Source: Alphaproteobacteria bacterium
GTDB lineage: Bacteria > Pseudomonadota > Alphaproteobacteria > UBA6615
Reading direction: 5' to 3'
NCBI GenBank assembly: GCA_021774445.1
Contig: JAJFJA010000019.1
Span: 62,001 to 126,000 of the forward strand
Length of the DNA stretch: 64,000 bases
Shown here one piece after another: positions 42,478-51,459 of the stretch (its first letter is position 1; the number at the start of each line of letters is the position of its first letter). The notes under the pieces are model-generated. The model saw nothing but the letters and a program-made list of their open reading frames with translations. It searched no databases and had not been told where the DNA came from. Made by a program: the position numbers and the translations under genes.

Positions 42478-43278
42478 ATGAGTGAAAGACCCGTCGTTTA
42501 TCACATTCCGATCTGTCCCTTTTGCCAAAGGCTCGAGATCCTTCTGGCCCTGAAGGGGCTTATCGGTGCGGTAGAATTTCAAGTGATCGATATCACCAAA
42601 CCTCGGGAACCTTGGCTGCTCGAAAAGACCGGGGGTACGACGGCGCTGCCCGTCCTTGAGACACAGGACGGCAAGATACTTAAGGAAAGCCTGGTCATAC
42701 TCAGCTATCTCGAGGAGCTGTTTTCGAAGCCCCCGGTGCGGCGGTCCGAGATTTACGAGCGGGCGGTGGAACGGATGCTCATCGTCAAGGAAGGACCGTT
42801 CACGACCGCCGGCTATCTCTTTGTGATGAACCAAGATCGTGAGAAGCGACAAGGTCATGCGGAGCGAATGCTTGAGCTGTATGCGGACCTGAACAACTAC
42901 CTGCGCCAACACAATCCGGAGGGGACGTTCCTGTTCGATGAGTTTGGGCTCGCCGAGGCGGTCTTTTCGCCCATCTTCATGCGGTTCTGGTTCCTCGAAT
43001 ATTATGAAGAGTTCGAACTACCGAGCGACCAAGCATATGAGCGCGTGCGGCGGTGGCGTGCGGCCTGCCTGGCACATCCGGCAGCACAGCAAGTGAAGCG
43101 CGAACAGATCATAAAACTTTACTACGACTACGCGCTGGGCGCCGGAAATGGTGCGCTCCCGCCCGGCCGTACCCGATCAAGCTTCGTCTTCGAACCGGAT
43201 TGGACGGAACGCCCGTGGCCGCCACGGGAGAAATACAACCACCAGGCGAGCGATCGCGAGCTTGGCCTGATCGGTTGA
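42478..43278 (+). CDS. Glutathione S-transferase-family protein
   Basis: 266 residues. N-terminal thioredoxin-fold with CPFC (HIPICPFCQRLEILLALKG) near residue 12, as in omega/glutaredoxin-like GSTs, then TALPVLETQDGKILKESLVI with the glutathione-binding cis-Pro and SVI-like E-S. The C-terminal helical domain spans about 100-230. It likely reduces mixed disulfides or conjugates small molecules. It probably belongs to the same transcript as the ABC importer, whose cargo it may modify. Confidence 0.85.
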   Translation: MSERPVVYHIPICPFCQRLEILLALKGLIGAVEFQVIDITKPREPWLLEKTGGTTALPVLETQDGKILKESLVILSYLEELFSKPPVRRSEIYERAVERMLIVKEGPFTTAGYLFVMNQDREKRQGHAERMLELYADLNNYLRQHNPEGTFLFDEFGLAEAVFSPIFMRFWFLEYYEEFELPSDQAYERVRRWRAACLAHPAAQQVKREQIIKLYYDYALGAGNGALPPGRTRSSFVFEPDWTERPWPPREKYNHQASDRELGLIG

Positions 43279-43303
43279 CGGGTCCGGGGTGCCGGATAGA
43301 CGA

Positions 43304-43696
43304 TCAGGCGGCCGGTTCAATCAGATCCCAGTAGTTGCCGTAGAGATCTTCGAAGACAGCGACGATACCGTAGGATTCCCGTCTTGGTTCTGCCCTGAAA
43401 CGAACCCCGCGCGACTGCATCTCGCGGTAGTCGCGATAGAAATCATCGGTATGTAGAAACAAGAAAACTCGGCCGCCAGCCTGATCGCCGACGCGGGCCA
43501 GCTGTCGGGTACCCTCGGCCTTGGCGAGCAGGAGACGGGGTGCGGATGATCCATGCGGCGCCAGCAGCACCCACCTCTTGCCGTCGCCGAGCGGCGTATC
43601 GCTGACCAGCTCGAAGCCGAGCTTCTCGGTATAGAACTGGATGGCCTCGTCATAATCCCTGACGAGCAAGGCGAGGCTGGCGATCCGTTGATTCAT
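43304..43696 (-). CDS. VOC-superfamily protein
   Basis: 130 residues from ATG 43696; the longer frame to 43858 has no protein-like N-terminus. It has the VOC pattern RIASLALLVRDYDEAIQFYT, then RWVLLAPHGSSAPRLLLAKA, FLHTDDFYRDYREM, and SYGIVAVFEDLYGNYWDLIE with the closing metal-site Glu. It is of the glyoxalase/bleomycin-resistance type; substrate unknown. It converges on the GST gene 25 bp away. Confidence 0.85.
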   Translation of the reverse strand: MNQRIASLALLVRDYDEAIQFYTEKLGFELVSDTPLGDGKRWVLLAPHGSSAPRLLLAKAEGTRQLARVGDQAGGRVFLFLHTDDFYRDYREMQSRGVRFRAEPRRESYGIVAVFEDLYGNYWDLIEPAA

Positions 43697-43922
43697 TAGA
43701 CACCCTCCGTGCTGCCGACGCATCGATTGTGGCACAGCGCACGAGGTGCTGGTTGAGCAGACGCACCGAGGGGCATCGTCTGCATAGGATCTGCGTATTT
43801 TCCGTCGAATCTGCAAAAGCGTCGAAACCGACGGGTGGAATTCCTGGTCATTCTGCACCTTACTTCCTGCATCGGAATCTGCTATGAAATATTACGTAAC
43901 TTGAATCGTATGCGAAGATGCG

Positions 43923-45386
43923 ATGACCGACATTTCCCGAGAGATCGCCACCGCAACCATCGCGCCCCGATCAGGACTGTCACTGTCACCACGCATTCCG
44001 CAGCTTGCCGCCATGGCGTTGGGCGCCGGCCTGCATCTGGCCGCAACGGTCAGCTTTGCCGGTACCAATCTCCGCGTCGGGCTGACCGACCTGTTGCTGC
44101 CCGTCATCCTTTTGTTGATCGCCGTCGACCGGCTTTATGCCAGGCAACCGTGGCCGTCGCCACGCCTCGCCCATGGCTGGTGGTGGTTGGCGGCGCTGAG
44201 CGGCTGGATGGTCGTCGCCCTCATCACCGGCCGTTTCTACGCCGGCTCTTGGCAAGTTTGGGGTGTTGCCAACAAGGGCGCTGGCTGGTTTGTGTTGCTG
44301 GCCTATTTTCTCGCAGGCTTTTGGCTTAGTGGCCACGGGATGGCGGCGCGACTGAGCTTCTTGCGTGCCTTCTTTGTCATGGGCTGGCTGGCCAGCGCCT
44401 TCAGCTTCGGTCTGTTTCTCTTGGCGTTCTACCGGATACCTGTTGACCTTGCCGCCAATTACGATCGCGCCACCGGCTTTCTTGCCAATCCCAATGCGTT
44501 CGGCATTGCCATCGCCGCCCAGCTGGCCCTGCAGATTCCACTCATGCGGCAGCGGCTCGTTTTCCCGACCTGGCTGCATGCGGCCGGCATGGCCTTCTGT
44601 GTACTGGCGCTGTTCTATTCCGGGTCGCGTAGCGCCTGGCTGGGCTTTGCCGTCGCTCTCCTGGCCCTGCTGATCATCCGGCAAGTCCCCTGGCGCGGGA
44701 TTTTACTGACCCTGTCATTGGCGGTTGGCATCAACGCGATTTCCATCGACCTACCGCGCGTCATGCCTCATGCTCTCGCGCTCATCCCAACCGCCGAGAC
44801 CGCGGGCGTGAGTGTGGGCGCGGGTGTGGGCGCCGGCGTGGGTGGTGCGAGTGGGGCTGTGGTTGCGGCTGCCGTTGCGGTTACGGCTAAGGAAACCACC
44901 AACGCCAAGCGGCAGAAGTTGAAGCCGTACCGCTATGTCGCGCGTTCCAAGATGATGGCCGACCCAGCCAGCCAACACCGTGTCGTGTCCACCCGGCTGG
45001 CGATCGAATATTGGCGCGATCAACCGTTCCGTGGCATCGGTCTCGGCAGTTTCTTGTGGCGCCGCGGCCAGACCGACGATGCCACATCCGGCACCGGCAT
45101 CCATGCCACCAGCCTCTGGCTGATGACCGAAACCGGCTTGGTCGGCTTGGTGCTGTTCTCGGCATTCTTCCTGGCCGCCTTGAAGGCGCTGATTTGGCGC
45201 AACGGCCGATTCGAGGTCGATCCGCTGCCAATCGGCATCGCCGCCGTGCTCGTTACGCTGGCGGCGGCGTCTGTCGGCACGGAAATTCTCTATCAGCGCT
45301 ATCTGTGGGTGCTCGGCGGTATCGGATTGGCGGTGGCAGTCGGTCCCTTGGCAAGCGAGCGACCAACCGATGGGCGCTCTCCATGA
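43923..45386 (+). CDS. O-antigen ligase/polymerase-like membrane protein
   Basis: 487 residues with about 11 membrane helices. The large periplasmic loop (about 270-390) carries the Wzy_C pattern: RLAIEYWRDQPFRGIGLGSF near residue 358, then IHATSLWLMTETGLVGLVLF near residue 392 (the HxSxL/H...G motif of WaaL/Wzy). It would polymerise or attach surface polysaccharide units. Between helix and loop lies a low-complexity Val/Gly/Ala insert (about residues 295-323). No other polysaccharide gene is in the window, so its partners are elsewhere. Confidence 0.8.
   Translation: MTDISREIATATIAPRSGLSLSPRIPQLAAMALGAGLHLAATVSFAGTNLRVGLTDLLLPVILLLIAVDRLYARQPWPSPRLAHGWWWLAALSGWMVVALITGRFYAGSWQVWGVANKGAGWFVLLAYFLAGFWLSGHGMAARLSFLRAFFVMGWLASAFSFGLFLLAFYRIPVDLAANYDRATGFLANPNAFGIAIAAQLALQIPLMRQRLVFPTWLHAAGMAFCVLALFYSGSRSAWLGFAVALLALLIIRQVPWRGILLTLSLAVGINAISIDLPRVMPHALALIPTAETAGVSVGAGVGAGVGGASGAVVAAAVAVTAKETTNAKRQKLKPYRYVARSKMMADPASQHRVVSTRLAIEYWRDQPFRGIGLGSFLWRRGQTDDATSGTGIHATSLWLMTETGLVGLVLFSAFFLAALKALIWRNGRFEVDPLPIGIAAVLVTLAAASVGTEILYQRYLWVLGGIGLAVAVGPLASERPTDGRSP
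44806..44890 (+). repeat. Low-complexity GTGGGCGC-like repeat coding Val-Gly-Ala
   Basis: Imperfect tandem units of about 12 bp (GTGTGGGCGCGG and similar) encode a VSVGAGVGAGVGG stretch and then Ala/Val-rich sequence inside the O-antigen ligase-like gene. It lies in the predicted large periplasmic loop. Units are not exact copies, so slippage-driven phase variation is possible but not shown. Confidence 0.5.
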
Positions 45387-45438
45387 GTCGACCCGATGAT
45401 CAGACCCGGCAACAACGCCGATGAATAGCCGCCGACCT

Positions 45439-45726
45439 TCAGGCGCCGGCTTTTTTTCTGACGAACGCCGGCGCGGCGAGATCGCCGCGTCCGGTCTTGT
45501 CGGCGACCTGGTAGTAGTACTTCACCACAAACCTGTCGGACGGCGGCGCAAATTCCGACATGGCGGTTTCGCAGACCTGACCAGTTTGATCGGCATAGAA
45601 GTCCATCTCCGAATTGTCGCCGATGCGTCCCAACCTAAGAAGCGGACCGTTATAGTCTTGGATCAGTTTCCGCTCTCCCCATAGGAGCGGGATGGGCTTG
45701 GGTGGGCTGTCTGGCTGCTTCGTCAT
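45439..45726 (-). CDS. Small hypothetical protein, weak arabinofuranosidase B-domain-like
   Basis: 95 residues. The centre GPLLRLGRIGDNSEMDFYAD, then QTGQVCETAMSEFAPPSDRF, has some likeness to the RVRRSSDNAELDIY repeats of sugar-binding B-domains, but it is short and lacks a signal peptide. The C-terminus is basic (FVRKKAGA). It overlaps the neighbouring minus-strand gene by 77 bp, so the true start of one of them may be wrong. Function unknown. Confidence 0.5.
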   Translation of the reverse strand: MTKQPDSPPKPIPLLWGERKLIQDYNGPLLRLGRIGDNSEMDFYADQTGQVCETAMSEFAPPSDRFVVKYYYQVADKTGRGDLAAPAFVRKKAGA

Positions 45727-45937
45727 CTGATGTCGGTCCCTCCGACCGTCCTTGCCAAATCACCCGGCGCAGGGGGAAGTCGATGAAGCCTAGGGTATTG
45801 CCGCTGGAATCCAGCAGCCGCAATATGTGGGGATCGGTCCGCTCGGCCTGCACCGCTAAGTCGAGCGACGCGTTAATGCCCTCCAAAACGGCGAGCAGGT
45901 CGGCGACCAGAATCTGTGGGCCGGTATTCGTCGACAT
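45650..45937 (-). CDS. Small hypothetical protein
   Basis: 95 residues from ATG 45937; the longer frame to 46069 has no convincing leader. The core QILVADLLAVLEGINASLDL, then LRLLDSSGNTLGFIDFPLRR, is a plausible alpha/beta single domain with an SSGN turn. The last 25 residues are charged and disordered, and they overlap the next gene by 77 bp. No family recognised. Same strand as the 95-residue neighbour, so a small operon is likely. Confidence 0.5.
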   Translation of the reverse strand: MSTNTGPQILVADLLAVLEGINASLDLAVQAERTDPHILRLLDSSGNTLGFIDFPLRRVIWQGRSEGPTSDDEAARQPTQAHPAPMGRAETDPRL

Positions 45938-46020
45938 AACGCAATTTAGCATAATGCTCTTAATAACTCGATAATGTATGGCTAGAATATTAGTAGTTAT
46001 CTCTATCGTCTCATCATGAG

Positions 46021-46046
46021 AAAAAATCCGCTCCGCCTGGGGAGCG
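46021..46046 (-). terminator. Intrinsic terminator of the RND operon
   Basis: On the minus strand CGCTCC (46046-46041) pairs with GGAGCG (46034-46029) around a 6-nt loop, followed by GA and six T (46026-46021). It lies about 67 bp after the RND pump stop at 46113, exactly where that operon should end. Confidence 0.75.
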
Positions 46047-46112
46047 CTAGGCTTTTTCCCACTCCACACGTCCAGAGGCCCGGATCGTGGTCATGAAAAG
46101 CGAGTCCGATAT

Positions 46113-49100
46113 TTAGGCGGTTTCCTCAGCCAAAATAGGCGACGGACTAAAGTCAGCCAGGATAACGAGCAGGGCCGGTACTAGGAACAAGACGGACGCC
46201 GCCGATACGGCGATGCCGAACGTCAGGCTGGTGACAAGCGGGATAAGTATTTGTGCCTGCAGGCTGGTCTCTGTCAGCAGGGGCAGCAAGCCGACGATGG
46301 TGGTTACGGAGGTCAGCAGGATCGGGCGAAAACGCCGACGGCTGGCCTGGGCGGCTGCTTCGGCCAGACTGGCGCCCGCCGCGACCCCCTGGTCGGCAAA
46401 GCCGACCAGCAAGATGGCGTTGTTGACGACAATGCCGGACAAAGAAACGAAGCCGATAACAGATGGCATGGACAAGTCGAGGCCCATAATCAAATGTCCC
46501 CAAATGGCGCCGATCAAGCCGGTCGGGATGGTGATCAGCACCGCGACCGGCTGCAGGTAGCTGCGAAAGACCAGCGCAAGGAGCAAGAACACGCCAAGCA
46601 TGCCGAGCAAGAAACCAGTACGGATGGACGCCGCCGTCTTGCCGGCGTCTTCAGCCTGCCCTTCGAAGGAGACCGAGATACCGGGGAAGCGGTCGGCAAG
46701 GTCGGGCAGGAACCGGGCGCGAGTATCGTTGAGTATTTCCTGGGCATTACCCTGGGTGGTGTCCAGCTCACCCTGCAGCGTCACCGTGCGGCGGCCGTCG
46801 ATGCGATTGATGCGCGCGTAACCACGCTCGAGTTGCATGGTCGCAACCGAGCCAATGGGTACCTGGTAACCATCGGCGGCGGTGACCGTAAAATCCAAAA
46901 GGTCGGTACGGCTGTTGCGGTCCTCGGGCGCTAGCCTGACATCGACTTCGTAAGATTCTCGGCCGCTTTGAAACTCGGTGGCGGTGCTACCAAAGTAGGC
47001 GGCGCGAAGCTGTGTGGAAATGATATCTGCGTTAAGCCCAAGCCCAAGCGTCCCTTCGCGGGTTGCGAGACGGATTTCCGGCTTGCCCGGCCGTAGGTCG
47101 AAATTAAGGTCGGCGATACCGCGATAGGACCCGAGCCAGCCGGTCAATTCGTGCGCGGCCGCAGCGAGGTCTCCCAAGTGGTCGCCCTGCAGGCGGATGT
47201 CGATGGCCTTGCCGCCCGGGCCGACGGTGAAATCGGTGAACTTCAGCGCGAGAACGTCCGGAACCACCCCGACCTCGTCGCGCCAGCGTTGCAGGATGTC
47301 GTCGATACGGGTACCCCGCGCGTCGGCTGTCAGCAGGTCGACGCTGACGGTGGCGACGTGGGGGCCGACCTCGAATGCGTCGATGTTCTTGTTGAATTGG
47401 ATATTGACGTTACGGACCAGTGCCGGTGCGCCCGCCTGATCCGATGACAACGCCTCATCGACACGGCCGAGACCGGCAACGATCCGATCGACCACGGCCT
47501 CGGTTCGAGACAAGGAGGTGCCCTGGGGCAACAGGATGCGCGCCTCCACGACGTCGCCGTCGAGATCCGGGAAGGCTTGGAATTTGACGATGCCGCCCGC
47601 CAGCAACGCTACCGAGCCCAACAGAAATAGAAGCATCACGCCGACGGTCAGATAGCGCCAGGCAATGGCCGCATCGACAAGCCGGCCGACAATGTACTCG
47701 CGACTCCAATCGACGCCGGCGTCAAGATGTCGGCGAATACGGCCCGGTTTCTGATCGGACGTCGGCCGCAGACTATGACGCAGGTGGTGGGGCAAGATCA
47801 GGAATGCCTCGATCAAGCTGACGCTCAAGGTCAGGATCAAGACGACCGGCATGACTTTGAGAATGGCGCCGATGTCGCCTTTGAGGAAGGCGAGCGGGCC
47901 AAACACCATCACCGTGGTGGCGAAAGACGAAAGCACACCGGGTGCCACTTCGCGCACCCCGTTGACGGCGGCGTCGAGTGGTTTGGCACCACGGGCGTGA
48001 TGGGCGGCGATGTTCTCGGCGATAACAATGGCATCGTCGACAAGTATGCCGATGGCAATTAACAGTCCAACCATCGTGATCATGTCGATCGAGAGGCCGA
48101 TCCAGACCATGGCGGCCAGGGTGCCGGCAAAGGCTACCGGCAAGCCGAGGGCGACCCAAAGGGCGTAGCGCAGAGAAAAGAACAGAGTCAGCGTCAGCAC
48201 AACCAGCAGCAGGCCCTGCGCGCCGTTCTCGATGAGCATCCTGAGGCGGTCGCTGACAATGCTGGATACGTCTTGGGTTACCTCGAGCGCCACGTCCGGA
48301 GGCGCCCGTTGTGACTCCTCTTCGACGAACCGACGCACGGCCCCGATGACCCGGAGCGTGTCGGCGTCGCGTGACTTCTTAACCTCAAGCATCGCCGCGC
48401 GCCGGCCATTGAAAAGGATGCGTTCTTCAGCCTTCTCAAAACGGTCGGTAATACGGGCGATGTCGCCGAGACGGATCTCCGCCCCCGCTTCACCGCCAAC
48501 GACGACCAGGTCGGCGAAGCTCCGCGCTGTGCGGCGCTCGTCGTCGAAACGCAAAAGCAGTTCGCGCTGGTCGTTCTCGATGGTGCCCAAGGGCCGCTGC
48601 AGCGACTGGCGTCCGACAATCGTGGCGACGTCGTTGATGCTGAGGCCTAGCTGACGTAAGTTCAAGGCCGGTATTTCGATGCGGATCTGATTGTCGGAGA
48701 AGCCCCTGACGCTGACCTCGCTGACCTCTTCGGCGCGGGCGAGACGATCCTTGAGATCCTCCGCATAGGCCTTGAGGTCGCGCGCCGACATGGGTCCGGT
48801 GACGGCGATCGCGGCGACAAAATCCTCGGTGCCGAGCTGACGAATCGTCGGCGTGCCGACATCGGAGGGGAAATCATCGATGGCTTCCACTTCGGTTTTG
48901 ACGTTGGCGAGCAAACGATCGAAGTTGCCGCCTTCAGCCATGACCGCCGTAGCCACCGCAATGCCCTCGCGCGCCTCGCAGCGGAGTTCCTCGACCTGAT
49001 TGACGTTCTCCGTTGCATCCTCGATGCGGCGGCAGACCCCCTCCTCCACCTGTTCGGCGCTGGCGCCGAGATAGTCCAGCCGGATCTCGATCTCGTCGGG

Positions 49101-49217
49101 CGGGATCTCTGGAAAGGTTTCCCTGGTGAGCGCCGGCAATGCGACCACGCCAAGCGCAAGCAAGCCGATCATGAGAAGGTTGGCCGCCGTCGGATGGCGG
49201 GCGAAATAGGCGATCAT
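46113..49217 (-). CDS. RND-family inner-membrane efflux pump
   Basis: 1034 residues, 12 membrane helices and two large periplasmic loops (about 40-330 and 560-840). Proton-relay residues appear in the fourth helix as LLIAIGILVDDAIVIAENIA near residue 390, with the paired Asp. The first loop begins RETFPEIPPDEIEIRLDYLG, typical of the AcrB/MexB-like subclass closest to MdtB/NolG-type pumps. It exports drugs, detergents or metals. It overlaps the adaptor gene by 4 bp and is last in the TetR-adaptor-pump operon. The outer-membrane channel is not encoded here. Confidence 0.93.
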   Translation of the reverse strand: MIAYFARHPTAANLLMIGLLALGVVALPALTRETFPEIPPDEIEIRLDYLGASAEQVEEGVCRRIEDATENVNQVEELRCEAREGIAVATAVMAEGGNFDRLLANVKTEVEAIDDFPSDVGTPTIRQLGTEDFVAAIAVTGPMSARDLKAYAEDLKDRLARAEEVSEVSVRGFSDNQIRIEIPALNLRQLGLSINDVATIVGRQSLQRPLGTIENDQRELLLRFDDERRTARSFADLVVVGGEAGAEIRLGDIARITDRFEKAEERILFNGRRAAMLEVKKSRDADTLRVIGAVRRFVEEESQRAPPDVALEVTQDVSSIVSDRLRMLIENGAQGLLLVVLTLTLFFSLRYALWVALGLPVAFAGTLAAMVWIGLSIDMITMVGLLIAIGILVDDAIVIAENIAAHHARGAKPLDAAVNGVREVAPGVLSSFATTVMVFGPLAFLKGDIGAILKVMPVVLILTLSVSLIEAFLILPHHLRHSLRPTSDQKPGRIRRHLDAGVDWSREYIVGRLVDAAIAWRYLTVGVMLLFLLGSVALLAGGIVKFQAFPDLDGDVVEARILLPQGTSLSRTEAVVDRIVAGLGRVDEALSSDQAGAPALVRNVNIQFNKNIDAFEVGPHVATVSVDLLTADARGTRIDDILQRWRDEVGVVPDVLALKFTDFTVGPGGKAIDIRLQGDHLGDLAAAAHELTGWLGSYRGIADLNFDLRPGKPEIRLATREGTLGLGLNADIISTQLRAAYFGSTATEFQSGRESYEVDVRLAPEDRNSRTDLLDFTVTAADGYQVPIGSVATMQLERGYARINRIDGRRTVTLQGELDTTQGNAQEILNDTRARFLPDLADRFPGISVSFEGQAEDAGKTAASIRTGFLLGMLGVFLLLALVFRSYLQPVAVLITIPTGLIGAIWGHLIMGLDLSMPSVIGFVSLSGIVVNNAILLVGFADQGVAAGASLAEAAAQASRRRFRPILLTSVTTIVGLLPLLTETSLQAQILIPLVTSLTFGIAVSAASVLFLVPALLVILADFSPSPILAEETA

Positions 49218-50593
49218 GGGGCGGCGGTGGCGAGTGCCGCGACACGGGCCGCCGCCGCGGCATCTTCAACGACTTGCAAGAGCATGCCATCGATTGCCGG
49301 GATCGGGTCGGACAGGATCACGCGCTCGCCGGCCGCGACACCGTCCACCACGGTGACGAAATCGTCCTGGGCGAAGCCAATCGTCACCGGCCGGCGCTGC
49401 AGCCGGTTGTCGGCACCAGCAACATAGACGAGGGTTTCACCGTTATCGCCCTGCTGGAGCGCGTCACTGGGCAATACAAAGGTATCGGGCCGCGGCTCGC
49501 CGGTCAGTTCGACCTCGACCAACATGCCCTTAACAAGAGGTGGCCGGCGTCCCGGCAATGCGTTGCGAATGGGCTCGTCGACGGTGACAATGACGCCAAA
49601 GGCGCGCGTCCTGGGGTCGATGGCGTCGCTGCCGCGAGACACTTTGGCCGGCCATTCGGCGGTGACATCGCCGGTTCGTAAATGAACCGAAGCCTGCAGT
49701 CCGAAGCGGCCCGGCAACTCCGACAGCTCCGACGCCGACAGGCTGCTGATATCGAGATGACTGCTGATCAAGGGTACGATGCGGCTTAGTGGATACTGGG
49801 CCTCGATTTCAGCCGTGGCAATGCCGTCACCCTGCGCGAGAGTATCACCTTGGCGGACAAACTGAGTGCGCTCGACGCGGGTATCGGAAAGACGCAGGTC
49901 GAACGGGGCGCGGATTTCGGTTCGGGTGAGGTCGAGCCTAGCCTCCTCACGCTGCGTCGCATAGAGAGACTGCTTCGCTTGCAGGAGGCTGCGCTCGGTC
50001 GGGATCAACGCTAAGCTGTTGTCGAGATCTTGCACGCGCTGGCTGCTGTCTAGAACCGCGCGCTGCTGGTCATCAAGGGCGGCTTCAGAAATCGTGCCGC
50101 GCTGGCTTAATGTGCGCTTGCGCTCCAAATCGCGCTCGCTGAGGGCCATGGAGCGGATTTCTATGCCGCGGGAGTTGCGCAGATTTTCGGCGCGCGCCTC
50201 AAGGGAGGCGAGTTCAGCATTGGCACTGGCCAGGTTGGCATCGGCGCGGGCAAGGGCGAGTTCATAGTCGGTGGGGTCGATGCGCAAAAGCACGGTGTCC
50301 GCCGGAATAATGGCGCCGCGCTGCAATCGCGGATTGAGTTCGACGACCTTGCCGGCGACTTGGGCGACGGCCGACCACTCTTTCGCCGGGGTGACGGTAC
50401 CGAACCCGATGGCACGGGGCACGACGTCGACAAGCTGCACCGGTACCACCCGCACCAGGGTCAGGTGTTCGCTTATCTCCTGGCGCTGCGGGCCATCGCG
50501 GCCGCGGACGACGAAGGCCAATATCAGCACACCGATGACAACAGGCGGGATGAATGCCAAACGTCGCAACTTGCTGCCGCGGCCTTCAGCCAT
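49214..50593 (-). CDS. RND periplasmic adaptor (membrane fusion protein)
   Basis: 459 residues from ATG 50593, which overlaps the TetR stop by 8 bp; residues before it look non-coding. One N-terminal membrane anchor (LAFIPPVVIGVLILAFVV) is followed by barrel-sandwich, hairpin and beta-barrel parts: QVAGKVVELNPRLQRGAIIP near residue 76, a coiled-coil hairpin NLASANAELASLEARAENLR, then APFDLRLSDTRVERTQFVRQ. It links the inner-membrane pump to an outer-membrane channel. Confidence 0.9.
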   Translation of the reverse strand: MAEGRGSKLRRLAFIPPVVIGVLILAFVVRGRDGPQRQEISEHLTLVRVVPVQLVDVVPRAIGFGTVTPAKEWSAVAQVAGKVVELNPRLQRGAIIPADTVLLRIDPTDYELALARADANLASANAELASLEARAENLRNSRGIEIRSMALSERDLERKRTLSQRGTISEAALDDQQRAVLDSSQRVQDLDNSLALIPTERSLLQAKQSLYATQREEARLDLTRTEIRAPFDLRLSDTRVERTQFVRQGDTLAQGDGIATAEIEAQYPLSRIVPLISSHLDISSLSASELSELPGRFGLQASVHLRTGDVTAEWPAKVSRGSDAIDPRTRAFGVIVTVDEPIRNALPGRRPPLVKGMLVEVELTGEPRPDTFVLPSDALQQGDNGETLVYVAGADNRLQRRPVTIGFAQDDFVTVVDGVAAGERVILSDPIPAIDGMLLQVVEDAAAAARVAALATAAP

Positions 50594-51308
50594 TGGCGAC
50601 CGCGCCAGATTGTTGGGGGAGCCGCAACGCCGATAACAACACCGACGCGGCCGCCTCGGCAATCGCCGTGACACGCGCCGGGGTGTAGTCATCCCAATCC
50701 AAGCGCCGGCAAAGGGCAACACGGGCAATCGCAAAAGACATGCACATGCCGAGCAGGGCGTGGCCCTGCATTACGACTGCTTCGTCATCCGGGTCGTTCC
50801 GGCCCGAAGCGGCGGCCGCAAGGATGGAGAAGACCCGGTGCATCGGCTGTATCGCCTGGCCAAACAAGACCGGGAAGACCTCGGTCGGCAGGGCAAATTC
50901 GCGGATCACCAGGCCAACCATGGGGCGACGCTTCGTCTCGCCGATCAGCGCTGTAACAAAGCCCCGGCAAAAGCCGTGCGCCGCGGCGGCAAGTGCCTCT
51001 CGGTCATCGCCGGCGCGCGCGACGGCCTGAGCCAATTGCTGTCCCATGGGGCCCACCAGCTGACTCATACTGCCAGCAATATCATCAACCACGGCCCGGT
51101 AGAGGCCCTGCTTGCTGCCGAAATGGTAGTTGATGGCCGCCAGATTGGCGCCAGCTTCCTTGGTGACCATGCGCGTAGTTACGCCGTGATAGCCGTGAAC
51201 GGCGAACAGGCGCAATGCGGTATTGACCAGTTGGTCCCGGGTCTCCGCCCCACGGTCGTTGCCGCGCGGCCGCCGGTCGGCGGCAGATATGTCGATTCCA
51301 TAGGCCAT
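50586..51308 (-). CDS. TetR-family repressor of the RND pump
   Basis: 240 residues. TetR HTH near 20-65: RDQLVNTALRLFAVHGYHGV, then TTRMVTKEAGANLAAINYHF, followed by GSKQGLYRAVVDDIAGSM; the ligand-binding part is helical with a late RRLDWDDYTPARVT segment. First gene of the operon that encodes adaptor and pump, so it should repress all three. Its promoter (51317-51345) contains a 12-bp palindrome. Confidence 0.9.
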   Translation of the reverse strand: MAYGIDISAADRRPRGNDRGAETRDQLVNTALRLFAVHGYHGVTTRMVTKEAGANLAAINYHFGSKQGLYRAVVDDIAGSMSQLVGPMGQQLAQAVARAGDDREALAAAAHGFCRGFVTALIGETKRRPMVGLVIREFALPTEVFPVLFGQAIQPMHRVFSILAAAASGRNDPDDEAVVMQGHALLGMCMSFAIARVALCRRLDWDDYTPARVTAIAEAAASVLLSALRLPQQSGAVANG

Positions 51309-51316
51309 GACGGATA

Positions 51317-51345
51317 TACATATTCGAAACTATCGTTTAAGTCAA
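51317..51345 (-). promoter_or_regulatory. Promoter of TetR-RND operon with internal palindrome
   Basis: On the minus strand TTGACT (51345-51340) and TATGTA (51322-51317) are separated by exactly 17 bp. The spacer holds AAACGATAGTTT (51338-51327), arms AAAC/GTTT, a likely TetR half-site pair. Only 8 bp separate the -10 from the ATG, so the message would be nearly leaderless. Confidence 0.7.
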
Positions 51346-51459
51346 TCGTTCGTTTTAATAGAACAAGCATCAAAGGCGGTTGCCATGGCGTAGCTGCGGT
51401 GCGATTTATCCCGTCTGCCTCACCACCCTCATACATCGCCCGCGAATGGGAATGGTTGC

